From Macrostomum hystrix (taxonomy: Eukaryota > Platyhelminthes > Macrostomidae): DNA of 64,000 nt. Below are positions 11,306 to 23,370 of this stretch, one piece after another. Made by a program: the position numbers and the translations under genes. The stretch's first letter is position 1, and each line of letters starts with the position of its first letter. The stretch lies in contig CATNEN010000001.1 of NCBI GenBank assembly GCA_950097015.1, positions 5,627,001 through 5,691,000 on the forward strand. Reading direction: 5' to 3'. A model generated the notes under the pieces. That model searched no databases. It saw only the letters and a list, made by a program, of their open reading frames with translations, and had not been told where the DNA came from.

Positions 11306-14300
11306 TGTTGTTGAAGCTGCATGAGAAGTGATATTATTTAGTATATGTTGCAAAGGTTTAACAAAAAGTTTCCATTAAAACCAAAAAATTGTGGTTCTTT
11401 TAAAAATCATTGCAGCATGCACATTGTGGAGTGGGGTTTCGACAGTCCCTAGCCTGTATTTGGGGCTAAAGATACAGATTTCAAAGAATATAACAAAGAC
11501 ATTTATTTGGAATGGAAAAGATAAAACTCTTAATTTGTTAGTTCAGTGTTGGGGACTAATGCCCTAAAGATTTCAATCCCACATGCATGTTGTGGGGTGG
11601 TGTGGTAAAATATGAAGAATACAAAAAGAAGTGAAAGTGCCACATTTGGGGTCATGTTTTACCTAGACCTCAAGCAATAAGGGGCTTAAATATGGAAAAG
11701 ATAAAAAAGAATTGAAAAAAATGTACATTCTTAGTCTACATACAATTTAATCGAGATCTTGGCACTTTTTTATCTCAATATTGGTTTTGAGATTTCAAAA
11801 AGGTTGATATTTACATTTTTTATTTTATTTAGTCAACAGATGCACTTTGTCACTTGAAAAATACTTTTTTACATGCAGGGGACAGACTGTGCAGAAGCAC
11901 TAGAGTTTTAGTCTTTTAGAAATTTTTACTATTTTATACTCAATAGGACTAACACACTAATCTTAAACTGTGATTCAAATCTTAAAAATCTCGAAAGTAA
12001 TGATATTGAGTCTCAAAAATCTCAAATAAGTGATATTGCCTGATCCCTTATTTATAGCATGCACATGTTGTCGTTATATCAGAGCTATTCTACAAAACTT
12101 TGGAGTTCCAATCAGCACATCTTAAATTACATTTTTAAATCCTTATATATCTGTACAATAACTAAATTAAAGTGACATATCATAAAAGCAATGGTATAGG
12201 AAGCTATAGGAGGCTACAAGAAATTAATCAAGGTTACAAAGTTAGATATAGATAGAAAAAACAGTCCTGTTTTATTTATACTAGAAACTAGAATAGAGTC
12301 TAGTTTATATTCTCTATTAAAAGGAAAATATAAAAAAAATACAATATGCACATGTATATTGTTTATAAATATGTAACTATGAAACTTGCAATTATATTTG
12401 AATAAAATAGCTATTACTGAACATCCTGTTTATTATAATATCCATGCATTTTAGAATAAAAAAGTATTTCATATTTATATAAAAAATAGTGTTTTTTACA
12501 AAAAATATGAAATCAAATTGCAATTATTTTTCAACTTAGCTGTAATCAGAAGATATTACTTTTTTATAAATAGGCTATTTAAAAATAAATAAGAAATGTT
12601 AGATGTCAATTAGAAAAAAATGCAATCTTAAAGAAAAGCAAGGATTAATCCTCTATTCTGGTTGGTAAAAAAAGCAGTTATAGTTTCAATGTGTTTTTAT
12701 ATGGTAATGGTAATGATTTCTACAGATTAAAGACAGTAAAATCTATAAACCCACATTTAAATCATGTAGCTAGCACTCAACAAAACACCTAAAAGCTTAA
12801 CAAAGTAAATTTTTTAAAATCTAACTGCAATTACATTTTTGGTTGGCTAGGCTAGCTAGATTTTATTCCATGACATACTATTTAAAAAAGTCTTTGTTTG
12901 ACTGTTTTTGACTCATTACATACATTTTTCTGCCAAAAAACTTTTCTAAGGCACCTATATTAAAATCTCAACATTTTAAATCAAGCTATCTAGCCTATCT
13001 AGCCTGAAACAAAATTTCAAAAAATTGTTTTCTTAACAATAGCAATTGAGTATTATTGCTCTATATTGGTATATTGTCAATGTCATTCATAATTAGCTAC
13101 TTCACAAATGCTTATAGGATCTACCATAAAAATAGACTGAGTAAGCCTAGTTAGCTATAGTATAATACATGTAACTATTGCAACAATGCTGATATTTCAG
13201 CAAGTGAAATCTTAGGATAATTTTATGAAATATTTGTGTGTAGCTTCAATGAAAAATAAAAGAAAGGAATACTTTACTTTAATATTTTACTCTTGCAATT
13301 AATTATTGCGAAGCTAAAAGCTAAATTTTAAAGCCATGAAAATTAATAGCATATAAAAATTCAAAGTTGATTACAAAGTGAATATGCTTATGATATTGAT
13401 TCATATACTTCCTTTATTTCTAACACGTGATCTACTTTCAAGGATTAGCTAATTTTAACTAATCTTTCTAAGAACATATTTAGTTTAATTTTCTGCATTC
13501 AAAATTTATGTAAACATACTAAAACAAATTTTAAAGCATTTTTGCGGGAAATTGTATTTTGTAATTAAAAAAAGTGAACTTACACACAACCAGATACTTA
13601 TTTATTTATCTATACTGCTTAGTATTTTTATTAGTTCTTTAATGCAAAAGAAGATTAACAAACATTAAGCCATTAGTTAAGCACGTTTTCTGGCGTTCAT
13701 TTTTAGTTAGTTTTTTAATTTTTTATGTTTTTAGCTAAAATAGTGTTCTGCAGCAAATTTCTTGTATTTTGAAGTCATCGAAATTTCCAGAATGTTATCG
13801 AGCCTGAGCGAGGTACCTAAAATAAATTATGGACAATTGGACAAATACATAAAACTTTCTAGAATGAAATATATTGTTTTAATATGTTAAGGACTAACTA
13901 AGCCTTATTGTTATATCTTTGTTATTTACTTACAAATTTATACCTTTTGCCCTATATCTGTTATATATGCTGACTAGTTTGCACCAAAGTAAAAGCAAAC
14001 TACAAAAGTTTATTTTTATTTCACGTAAGTCCCTTCTAAAGCCACTTTCCATCTATGCAGTCTAAACTTTTAGATAGTTATATATCAGATCTGTCTATAG
14101 TTTTGTAGAAACAATTAATGTCTATGCCTAGCAAAAGACTAACTCTTGAAACTAGTTTTAGGCCCTAGCTTACTACTATTACTAAGTCTGAAGAACAGCA
14201 AACAAGACATTGACAGTAGGCCTACAAATTTCAAGTTTAAACACTGTTTAATTAGAAATATAACTTACTATACTTATTTTGGCCAGTACATGTTTTATTG

Positions 14301-15742
14301 GATCCTAGGCACTTTGTCATCTTACAACTTTGTCATCCACTTGGAAGGTAGGACACTTTGTCATCTAGCCTGGCATGCTTTAAAGTTTGGTCAGTTTGTC
14401 ATCTACTAATAACAAGCAATCAAGTTCCTCTTAAATAAAGTGAGGGTGGAGTGGTGGGGCAGAGGTGTGAACACACTTCACACTCTAAATTGTCAAAAGG
14501 AGGTGTCAAATGGATTTTATTATAAGAGTTGAAAGATAGGTGCCAACATGATGTGAGAAGGGGTAGGGAGGGTGGTTCTGTTTTAAGTTTAAAAACTTTT
14601 GTTTTATAGATGACAAAGTGTCCACAAGTCTAAGTCTCTTTGTCATCCACCCTCTAAGATATTGGACAGATCGTCATCTGGATGACAAAGTTATAAGATT
14701 ACAAAGTGTCCAGGTACCATTTTATCAACTAGCTTTATATTGACTATCAACTTGGCATTTAGCTATAGGGCCGTGGCAATAACTGACTTGACAAAACCTT
14801 TAGTGTATTTGGTGGTAGCCAGTCATTTTGCCATAACCATTTCGGCTACAAACTAATTTGACTTTCACTACTTGAAAAATAATACAGGATGGTAGCCAGA
14901 TTATGTTTATTTTAATCTAAGTAAGGTTTTGACCAAATTTGACTGATTATTACAAGAATAAGCCAAAGTTGATATTTAAATTAAAAAAACAAAATAAAAT
15001 GTGATAAAATTATTATATAAAGATGACTTAATGTTTATGTTAAAGCAGTTATGATAGAATGTAATCAAAAATTTTGGTTTAATATGATTAAACAAAGTGT
15101 CCAGTAAAAAAAAATTAAGGGTATATGAAGATATTATGAATTAGGCCTAACAAATATTTTATTTTCAGTTTTAAGGTTTGTCAATTGCACAAGGACCCAG
15201 TAAAAATGTATCTATGAAAGACAATCCCCAAGCTAACCAACCTAAAAATATGTGTAACAGGGCTTATCACCCTATCTTTGTTTCATTTGGTAGTGTATCA
15301 CTCTGGCCAATCTTACTCTTTCTTTTCCCACAACTCTGCATGTTTTTCCCAATGCTTTAAAATTGTGGTCCTGAAAAGGGCCGTTTTAACATTTAATACT
15401 ACTCGATTTTTATCTCTCTGGGCTTAACACTTTAATGATAGTGTCTCATATAGGCAAGTGCTGTTTTCTTTTAAGGCTTTCACTGGTATCTTCTGCCCAA
15501 TCTTCAGGGTCAACCTAAATCACGATTCAGTTTTCATGAATTCTCATTTATGAAAGTTACATTATGCACAAAAAATTTTCAAGCCCTTTCTTCTTTTCAC
15601 AATAAGACTTGATATGTTTCTATATTCTGGTGAATTTTTATTTTTTAGTCTATAAAAATGTGAGAAAAGCATTTCTAAAATGAACCCACTAGTTTGCCTG
15701 CCAAATTTCTCATTGCTAAATTGTCATCTAATTCAATTGCAG
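11306..15742. other. 4.4-kb AT-rich intergenic region
   Basis: No exon with recognisable similarity was found between GSTK and HSP10. The sequence is A/T-rich, with homopolymer runs and short open frames that lack any domain. The one structured item is the palindromic element at 14302-14716. GSTK starts leftward and HSP10 rightward from this region, so both promoters should lie here. Confidence 0.6.
14302..14716. mobile_element. MITE-like element with long imperfect inverted ends
   Basis: The left end (CACTTTGTCATCTTACAAC and TTTGTCATCCA) is the imperfect reverse complement of the right end (GGATGACAAAGTTATAAG and ATTACAAAGTGTCC). A second inner inverted pair, ACACTTTGTCATCTA near 14351 and TAGATGACAAAGTGT near 14617, is nested inside. 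There is no coding capacity. The size of about 415 bp and the nested palindrome suit a non-autonomous DNA transposon or a foldback element. A related solo motif, CAAAGTGTCCAGTA, occurs near 15093. I could not assign target-site duplications. Confidence 0.55.
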
Positions 15743-15775
15743 CTCTACTAAGCGATAACATTTTCTAAAGTTACA

Positions 15776-16105
15776 ATGGCAGCAGCGGCAGCTCAGGTAG
15801 CTACAAAGGCAGCAAAAAAGTTTCTGCCTCTGTTTGATCGCGTCCTAGTGCGCCGATTCGAACCCGAGCTCAAGACTAAAGGCGGCGTTCTCCTACCAGA
15901 GAAGTCCATGGGCAAAGTGCTGGAGGCCACGGTGGTTGCTGCCGGACCTGGCCGATTCACCGACTCTGGCAAGCTGCAGCCCGTTAGCGTCAAAGCCGGT
16001 GATCGAGTCCTCCTGCCGGAGTTTGGCGGCACCAAAGTTGTGCTAGATGATGTCGAGTATTTTCTGTTTCGCGATGGCGACATTCTTGGCAAGTTGGAGG
16101 CCTAA
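15776..16105 (+). CDS. HSPE1: 10-kDa heat-shock protein (mitochondrial co-chaperonin HSP10/GroES)
   Basis: Single exon of 109 aa, slightly longer than the 102 aa of vertebrate HSP10 because of an Ala-rich N-terminus (MAAAAAQVATKAAKK) that may act as an uncleaved mitochondrial signal. The GroES signature is clear: FLPLFDRVLVRRFEPE, the mobile loop TKGGVLLPEKS, GKVLEATVVAAGPG, VKAGDRVLLPEFGGTKV and a C-terminal FRDGDILGKLE. The protein caps HSP60 in the mitochondrial matrix. The start is the only ATG that keeps the conserved N-terminus. A splice-acceptor-like CAATTGCAG ends 33 nt upstream of it. An ATTAAA about 85 nt after the stop could serve for polyadenylation. The gene stands alone; no neighbouring HSP60 is seen. 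Confidence 0.97.
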   Translation: MAAAAAQVATKAAKKFLPLFDRVLVRRFEPELKTKGGVLLPEKSMGKVLEATVVAAGPGRFTDSGKLQPVSVKAGDRVLLPEFGGTKVVLDDVEYFLFRDGDILGKLEA

Positions 16106-16544
16106 TTGAATCGGATCAGCTGTTTATAGTTGACCGTCAGTAAGACAAACAAAACTGTGCCCCAACTATTGCATCACTATTGACGTTCGCCTATTAAATA
16201 ACATCTTTTTGTACTGTTTACAGCTAGCAAGTTTTGCAATCCACTTCATAATATTTCAACTAGCCACGAGTAATAATATACAGTTCTGCGGTAACTAGAG
16301 GCAACTGAACATTTTGTTGCAGTTGGCATTTTCATCAAGTAGAATTTTACATTTATAAATATTTGCTGAGAAATTGTCTGTTTGTGTTGTTTTTTAGGAG
16401 CTTCGGGCGGCTGATTGAGAGGTCTGGATTTCGAATTTGATCACAAAGTAAACCATTTGTGTCCTTTTGCAATATGCTTGACTTTAACTAGTGCTTTAGC
16501 CAGCCATGAAATAGGAACTTGCGTAATTAGCGCCTGTGATCAAG

Positions 16545-16745
16545 AGGTGAGTGACAGAATGGTTAATGCTTGAGCTCGATTCCGCTGCGAGGCCACATTT
16601 ATTTAGTGCGATGCCGTGGAGATAAGGCTTGGGGGCTTGTCGTGAAATTTACGGCTCCAAGCCACAGTGAAAGTGCACACTGCCTGACAATGAGAAAGTC
16701 CGGGCAGATGAATACCTGCTCGCCCCTCTCCTGTATAGCCTCGGA
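16545..16745 (+). mobile_element. SINE family B copy (partial)
   Basis: The copy contains GAGCTCGATTCC (B-box-like), GCGAGGCCACATT and then GGCTTGGGGGCTTGTCGTG, a segment shared with 20620-21000 (opposite strand) and 27985-28270. The remainder of the family body (CTGCCTGACAATGAGAAAGTC) is also present, but the 3' tail is missing. It lies between HSP10 and the membrane-protein gene, and nothing else was recognised in 16746-17495. Confidence 0.75.
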
Positions 16746-17495
16746 TTTTTGATGCCCGGGCATTTCGCAGTGTTTATACGAGGGTAGACAGAGGTCAAGG
16801 ATAAAAATAGTCAATTCAATCGATACTTCGCGGTAGGAAAAACGCGCTTGTAATAAAAAATGTTAGTCTCGATCGAGATGTCTGATAAATCATATATTAA
16901 ATATAAATATCTGTATTAGGGGGCATAAGACAGAATAATAACTGACGAAAATACGAGAATAATACTGGGTTGCAGTACATTAAATACCAAAATAAGCATC
17001 TCAGTTCATATATTGTGTATGCAGAATTGCTTCATTCCATATAGCACATCTTCTTACCTTCAACATCCCTTTACATTTCACCATTGTAGCTAAAGGGATG
17101 CATTGCAGGCTTGTAGAAAAGCACTGTACAGGATTACTAATTAAATCACGGAAAAGCATGCAACAGTTGGAAACAATATACTTCCCTATCAGAAGTATCT
17201 ATGCTTTTAGTAATGCACTTGCACCGGACAATCAATTCCAGCATTACCAACGTCGAAACAATAGGAAGAGGCAAGAGTTTTTAACAGCAGCTAAACTACT
17301 ATAGTGGTTGCACTAAAGTTAACGAAAATAGTCCATCTGAAAATTATGCAAAATGTTGGTATACTGAATAGCATAGGCACCGATCGCGTAAAATAACACA
17401 ATCACATTTTATCTTGAATGGAGGTCGCTTGTGTCCGGTTTTTGCTAAAAAACGAATTTATGATTGTTAGTTCGGATATCTTCAGTGTCCTGGAA

Positions 17496-20400
17496 TCAAC
17501 TAAGTTGTGCCGCGATACCTTCATCATTTACTGAATAAACAATATGAAATAGTTTGTTAGTTGTCTCATCGGTGTCTATTTCAGCACTCGTGTAGCCATT
17601 TTTTTTCTGCTTGTACTTATTGTACGATATGGTCGCGAAAACTAGTGCAATTAGGAAACAGATGCCAATCACAATGCAAACAGAAATGACAACTAGGTCA
17701 GGTGAGGTAGGTCCCGAAGATCCGCCAGATGGTTCAACGGTTTCCATCTGACAATCCATCTCCTTCGGCAGAAGATTGTCTCGCTGACAGTGGTTAGCCA
17801 GCTTGTTGGCCATTTTTGAGTCATGATTAGTTAACAGCGAGGACCCGTTGGCTGCGTGCGGCGATATTGGAAAAGTCAAATAAACTTGTATTTTCGATAT
17901 AAACATTATGAAATTATTCAAATCATTGGTCTGAGAGTGGAGAAAGAAAAATAATATTAAGGTTTTAACCGTGTATAAATCTGAAAACAAATTTCAGATT
18001 TATACGAGCTACATGTTTTTCTAGTTCATGTCGATAAACTACTCACGGAAGTAAATGCAACCAGGAATTGTCTCGCTTCGCTTGCACAATGAGCAGTGCA
18101 GTGTGTTGGTGTAGGAGAGAACTCGCACCTGCATATACGCGTTTGCAGTACAAGATCGGAATTTATAAAACCTGTTAATAAAAAATAAATCGTATACTAT
18201 AACAGAACATTGTGGCCCAGTTTTTATAGCCTCGGATTTCTAAACAAGAGGTCGGTAGTTCGCATCTCAGACAGTGAGAATGAATTGTGTCCGCGAGCAA
18301 GACACTTGATAATTTGTACTAAATCAGTTCAACCAGCTGTAAAAGTGTACTTGAAGAGTCCCCCAGTCCATGGACCATGAAGAGCTGTCTGTGGCACTGT
18401 TTGTGCATGTGGCCAATGAGGTGTCATTATATTTCTCTTTATATCTATCTGGCAGCAGGGGTCGGAAAACTCCGGCGCGTGGGCCAGTTGCGGCCCTCGA
18501 AGCTCCGAAATTCAGCCCGTTGCTCCTTCCAACACCTATATAGTAACCTGTCTCTCCTTTTCCCTGTTTTATCTCTCTCGTATCTGGAGATGTAAAGTCT
18601 CATCTCTCCTCAATCTCATCTCTCCCGGGTCTCATCTATTCTCTGTCTCGCCCATCTCCTGTCTCGTCTATCTCGTGTCTCGTCTCTCATGTGTCTCATC
18701 CATCCTCCATCCCCTATCTCAATGGGGGCGAGTGGGTCAGCGGCTAGCGTCGCTGCCTCGCACTCCAATGGACGCTAGTTCGATTCTCCCCTTAAGTCAC
18801 GATTAATTTCGGGACTTGTTCGAGTGTTTGGACAGTAGCGACCGGCGGAGGTGCACCATATTTCGTGCAATCAAAGCTTGAAATAATAGCTTCGCTCCTA
18901 CCTTTCTGTGTGCCTGTTCTGCGTTGCGTGAGTTGTGTGCGTTGGCGCTGTGGCGTGAGGCATTGCGGGGGGTGGCTGGGGGGCGGGTTTACACTGCGAC
19001 CGTCAGCGTGATTGGATAAGTGTGCACTCATCACCCGACCCCCCTGAGGACTGATTTCATATCAGCCTTCCGCCCCGGCTTGGTCTGCTCTGTGCGTGTG
19101 GGGCTGGGGTGGGTGCACTGCTGCCTATTCTGGGTGCCTCCTGCCCTCCCCGGCTGGTCTGTGCTGCTGTGTGTGGTGCCTGCTCAGGGGAGGCGGCGCG
19201 ATGGGCGCTAAGCGCCTAGTTCGCCGGTCTGGGGGCGTGCCGCTCCGTCGCTTGTGCGACAAGTGCCCCGGGCCCCCTGCAAATAGATAGAGAGATAGAG
19301 CGATCCCCTATCTCATCTCTTCCCTGTCTCATGTCTCTCCTTTCTCATATTCCTACAGTTAATGCGGCCGGCTGTCGTCTTTAAGGTTCTCTCTGTGGGC
19401 CGCACGATAATAAGCTAGCCGACCCCTGAAGCAAAATACTAGCTACCGGATGTTGTATAGGCTTACGTCGGCCTTAAATCCTTCGCAATCCAGCGAGCAG
19501 TGGTATCTGATGCCGGAGAAATTGACACAAGCAAAACCAGTTGCAACATCGACCAGTTTCTGTAGCTGTAAAAAAGCAGGGATTTGCAAACTTATTAGCA
19601 AACGGGCTAAAGAGCGAACCTAAAAGACGTTAGCGGGCCGCATTGACTGTAGAAAAATGAGATGGGGAGAGATAAGACACGAGAGAGACGAAGCACAGGA
19701 GAGATGAGACACGAGAGAGATACGACACGAGAGATATAAGACACGGGAGAGACGAGACGGAGAGATGAGACACGGGAGAGAAGAGACAGGGGGTCGGATG
19801 AAACAGGATACTATAGGTGTCGGAAGGGGCAACTTCCGAAGCGTACCGGGGTTGGCCGGTGCCTGATCTAGAGTTTAAGAGAATCAATTCAAGATACACC
19901 TTTTACTGAATGCAATGGGTAAAACGTGGAGACTTGACAGAATTTTCTAATGTCGTTCATAAAATATAACTTTATTGCAGTTACATATATATAAGACCCA
20001 AATTGACAGAAAAATTAAAAAACCCTAAATATATTTCGGAAAATATTTATCGACTTTTATCCGATTGAAGTCCTGTAAAGGGACGTTGAGATTGATGTGT
20101 ACACGACCTGTAAATACACTATGACAGCACAACACGCTCACCTGGTGGAAATTAAAATTAGACGAGTCTTTAAGGTTGTTGCTACTTTTCGGCAGCACTC
20201 GGACCTGCAATTCATGCCACGGCACCAGCGGTGGATGGAAGCAGACTCTAGCCTCACCGTGGCAGAACTTCAGAGACACGCTGGTATTCCAGGAATGAAG
20301 AACTTTATCCTCTGTGTAAGGCACATTGATTTAATTATAATAGATAATAGATAGAAAGAACACCAACCCCTTGATGTACACATATGGAACTATAAACGCT

Positions 20401-21367
20401 ATAAAATACTGTCCATGGACTATAAACGCTATAAACTACTGTCCATGGACTATAAACGCTATAAACTACTGTCCATGGACTATAAACGCTATAAACTACT
20501 GTCCATGGACTATAAACGCTATAAACTACTGTCCATGGACTATAAACGCTATAAACTACTGTTCATGGACTATAAACGCTATAAACTACTGTCCATGGAC
20601 TATAAACGCTGCCCATAATAATGCAAATAACTGCAGGAGGACTGCGAGCAATGGCACATCATTTGGTGACACTAGACCCGCCAGCCATCGGGGAGACGAT
20701 TCTGCCCATTCCGCTGACTCCTGAGCACACACGCAAAGAGATCCTGTATGTAGGCTCACGCTCACACAGGTGTGTACATCTACCATGACTTTCTCATCGT
20801 CATTCGTGTACATCGTGTGCACTCTCACTGCGCCTTGGAGGTTGGCCCTCAAGGGCATAAATTGCACGACAAGCCCCCAAGCCTTCTCCCCACAGCTGCA
20901 CCCCAAATGAATGTGGCCTCGCCCCGGAATCGAGCTCAGGAACCTTGGTACGAGAGTCAAACGCGCGCTCTGTCACTCACCCCTCTGGAAGGCTGCCTAA
21001 CCGACACGAAAAACTACTCTGATGTTTAAATTAGAAAATTAAATTTGTCCTGCTCAAAGACGCAATTGTTCACATTATGGGCTGCAAGCTATTCTCATGC
21101 ATTATTACAAACTAATTATTTTTGAAATTTGAATAATTTAGTGAACTAACTCTCATAACTGTTTTCTTGTTCTTGTTCGATCAACAGAAAAAACTAATCG
21201 ATGAAATATGACTTCGTTATTATTTAAAATAAATTAGGCTTACCTTCTGAGTAAACGAGTCCAGAATTTTCTGGCAGGAAGTCAACCTTCCGTTGCCCCA
21301 TGACTGTCAGGTTGAGTAGGAGTACTACTGCCAGAAACTGGATTACGGCTACATCGACGAATGACAT
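17496..21367 (-). CDS. Unrecognised secreted/type I membrane protein, multi-exon
   Basis: I do not recognise the family. Candidate exons are 21367-21244, 20311-20142, 19565-19467, 18171-18047 and 17930-17496 (stop 17496-17498). Exon 1 encodes a signal peptide (VAVIQFLAVVLLLNLTVMG). Exons 1-3 join in frame and carry N-glycosylation sites (WNTS, NFSG) and cysteines (KFCHGEARVCF, YHCSLDCEG). Exons 4 and 5 also join in frame: cysteine-rich ICRCEFSPTPTHCTAHC, then a Ser/Gly/Pro spacer, one transmembrane helix (VVISVCIVIGICFLIALVF), a basic stop-transfer stretch (YNKYKQKK) and an approximately 45-residue cytoplasmic tail. Exon 3 to exon 4 does not keep frame, so an exon is missing between 18172 and 19466, where hAT-like and SINE sequence sits, or this is two partial models. 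The splice sites and signal peptide/TM layout support a real gene. Confidence 0.65.
18225..18420 (+). mobile_element. SINE family A fragment
   Basis: A degraded tRNA-like head (GGTCGGTAGTTCGCATCTC) is followed by the family A body: GCAAGACACTTG, TTCAACCAGCTG and CCAGTCCATGGAC. The same order is seen at 22417-22690 and 49590-49830. It sits in the intron of the membrane-protein gene. Confidence 0.7.
18456..19428. mobile_element. hAT-like non-autonomous element with nested repeats
   Basis: The left end CAGGGGTCGGAAAACTC and the right end, read in reverse complement as CAGGGGTCGGCTAGCTT, resemble each other. Both are followed by a GGCCC-containing segment, as in many animal hAT elements of the CAGGGGTCGG type. 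The interior holds pyrimidine-rich minisatellite (18545-18720), a tRNA-like promoter unit with GC-rich body (about 18728-19284), and more pyrimidine repeat. No transposase frame is present. I could not find a clear 8-bp target duplication, so one end may have been copied independently. A related but smaller end-like sequence lies at about 19568-19865. Confidence 0.5.
18728..19284 (+). mobile_element. tRNA-derived SINE, GC-rich body
   Basis: The 5' part has tRNA-like A- and B-box sequence (GTGGGTCAGCGGCTAGCG and CTAGTTCGATTCTCCCC). It continues into a GC-rich body with T/G-rich low complexity and ends before a GATAGAGAGATAGAG simple repeat. This single copy is unlike families A and B elsewhere in the window. 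It is not a functional tRNA, because the acceptor arms do not pair. Confidence 0.5.
19568..19865. mobile_element. Short element with reversed pyrimidine repeat
   Basis: The segment begins with GCAGGGATTTGCAAACTTATT and a GCGGGCCGC core, carries the GAGA-rich reverse complement of the TCTC minisatellite (19655-19800), and ends with GGTCGGATG/GTGTCGG sequence. It looks like a second, rearranged hAT-related fragment. It has no coding capacity. Confidence 0.35.
20386..20612. repeat. Intronic 30-bp minisatellite
   Basis: Seven to eight nearly perfect copies of a 30-bp unit (ACTATAAACGCTATAAACTA then CTGTCCATGG) lie in intron 1 of the membrane-protein gene, 75 bp before the acceptor of exon 2 on the minus strand. 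The copies are almost identical, so the expansion is recent. Confidence 0.97.
20620..21000 (-). mobile_element. SINE family B copy, nearly full length
   Basis: Read on the minus strand it runs: GGGTGAGTGACAGAGCG, CTGAGCTCGATTCCGG (B box), GCGAGGCCACATTCATT, GGCTTGGGGGCTTGTCG, GATGAGAAAGTCATGG, CACACCTGTGTGAGCG, GTGCTCAGGAGTCAGCGG, and a tail CCTCCTGCAGTTATTTGC. The sequence is colinear with 27985-28270. It lies in intron 1 of the membrane-protein gene, directly beside the 30-bp minisatellite. Confidence 0.85.
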
Positions 21368-23370
21368 TGCTATGCGCATTTACGCGTATGTCTGGCTCGC
21401 CATTAGTTCATCTATTAGATGTCGAACTAAAGTTAGCCTCTGTTTTAATAGACTTTCCAATGTTCTGTTAACAGAGCAGTGGAGACGTATTTTCAGTAGC
21501 CAGATTTCATTTAATAGGCATGCATAACTATACACATGTGCAGATCCTTGTAAGCAAAATTTTGTTACCAAAGACTGAATTGTTGCGCTGCAGAATATAT
21601 ATTTTTTCACGGGCTTGTTTTAGCTGTCAAAGAACTGAGCTGAAAATTAAAAACAACACTGCATAATACTTCCATTCGCTTTCGCGCTTAGCTTTTCAGC
21701 TGTTTATGCAAAGAAAAATTTTGAGTCCCGTACAAAACTTCTCACACTCAGCCTCTTATTGTACATATGAGCTGAGTCTAAACTTCCAATAAAAATTCTT
21801 GCCAAGCTCAAGGCAATTTACTCACTGTTCAAGCTACACCCAAGTGTCAAAATGATCACAAGCGCAATGCTTCATAAAATACCAGACCCTTCGCTGCTTA
21901 AGACAGAGAACAGAAAGAGCTGAAAAGAGCTGGACTATAGCACAACTAAGAATAATGAAAGCTCATAAATCATTTTTTATGCTTCTGCTGTTGAAATGGC
22001 TGTAATTATATTGACATCTTCTCCATTAGTCCTTGGTCCAACCTTGGTTAAGTAGCAAAACCAAAATTCGACAAGTAAATTCACAAGATGCCAGAAATAT
22101 TACGAATAATTATAGTGTATTGTGTCTCGTATTATAAAAGCATGGACAGACCAGTCAGTTGTCCTGCTATGAATTTGTTATGTAGGAAAGTAAATTATTC
22201 ATAAAACAATTGAGCCGCAACAGAATATTTGGTAGCTGGACATTGAATCAAAAATATCTGAAAAAAGGTTGCCTTTTAAGACTGTCTGATATGAGATTAG
22301 ATGTTTTAAGATGAGATTGATAAACGTCCGATGTATTGAGAGGAGATGGATTGAGATTAAATGTTGTAATAACGTATATGAGTTAGTTTAAGATGAGATC
22401 AGACGAGCCTCGTATATGAGGTGGTAGCCTTGTGGTTAGAGCGTCGGACTGACGACTTGAAGGTCGGAGGTTCGATTCCGACTCCACTGGAACAATTCGT
22501 GCCATTTAGCAAGACACTTGAATCTGCATTTCTTCAGTTCACCCAGCTGTTACATGGGTTCCAGCATTTAACAGTACTGGGGTAATTGAGGGTGGGTGTG
22601 GCGTCCCCCCAGTCCATGGACTGAACAGCCGTCCAATAGCTGCGGCTGTGCTGTCGGCTGGGCATCTGACCCAATTGTTTAGTTTTACAAATTATATTGA
22701 GATGATAGGATTAATTAAATGTCTGGAAATTAATAAAAAGTCAAGTTGTTCCGAAGTGTCAAATTGTCTATTGAAGATTAGGCACAACAATATTATAATT
22801 GAAATGGGAAAGTCCGACCAATAGGCAGAAGGCGAAGTGGAAGCTTCAAGCGGAGATACATAGATATGACAAAAGTTACAAATTATTTATAACTATAACA
22901 AACGATGATTTACATATACACAGAACCTGTTCAACCAATGGGACCAGAAGACAATATTTGAAAGAAAAAAGAGGTTCCATGACCAGCGTTTAGAAACGGG
23001 GATGGCCGTTAAACATTTACGTGATCACCTCAATACGAAATAAACACTTAATACTCGTACCTTAATTGTTGTTTATAGAAGCCACAAATACGATAAACAA
23101 AAATAAACGGTCATAAAAATCACACTGAGATTTTTAGTTAATTTACTTAGCGCTTTTCATGTCATTCCAACTAGTAAACATCTTATTTTAGTTGACATTA
23201 TTATCGATTAGGTCAACTAATGTTGCTTAATGCTATCCCAAGCTCCGATAAAACATCCCGAGAGTATCATGCTATGCTCATTATTCATCACATACAAAGA
23301 AGTAAGTATTGCAGCAGCATCAACCATTCATTGTGGAGATTTCAATATGAATAAAATAAGAAAACACTTT
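21368..23370. other. Intergenic, one SINE, otherwise nothing recognised
   Basis: This stretch lies upstream of the membrane-protein gene and downstream of the CDR2-like gene. Apart from the SINE at 22417-22690 and G/A-rich GATGAGAT runs at 22290-22400, no exon or repeat was recognised. Confidence 0.5.
22417..22690 (+). mobile_element. tRNA-derived SINE, family A
   Basis: The head has a strong A box (TGGTTAGAGCGTCGGACTG) and B box (GGTTCGATTCCGACTCC) about 20 nt apart. The body follows: TTAGCAAGACACTTG, CAGTTCACCCAGCTG, CCAGTCCATGGACTGAACAG and GGCTGTGCTGTCGGCTGG. The same head and body recur at 49590-49880. The acceptor stem does not close, so it is not a functional tRNA gene. Confidence 0.85.

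Noticed and set aside
14146-14409. 87-codon plus-strand frame
   Set aside because: It overlaps the left inverted repeat of the MITE-like element and lacks any domain or neighbouring exon.
22419-22490. Possible tRNA gene
   Set aside because: A and B boxes are present, but the acceptor arm does not pair, and the head is followed by a body repeated at other loci. It is a SINE.
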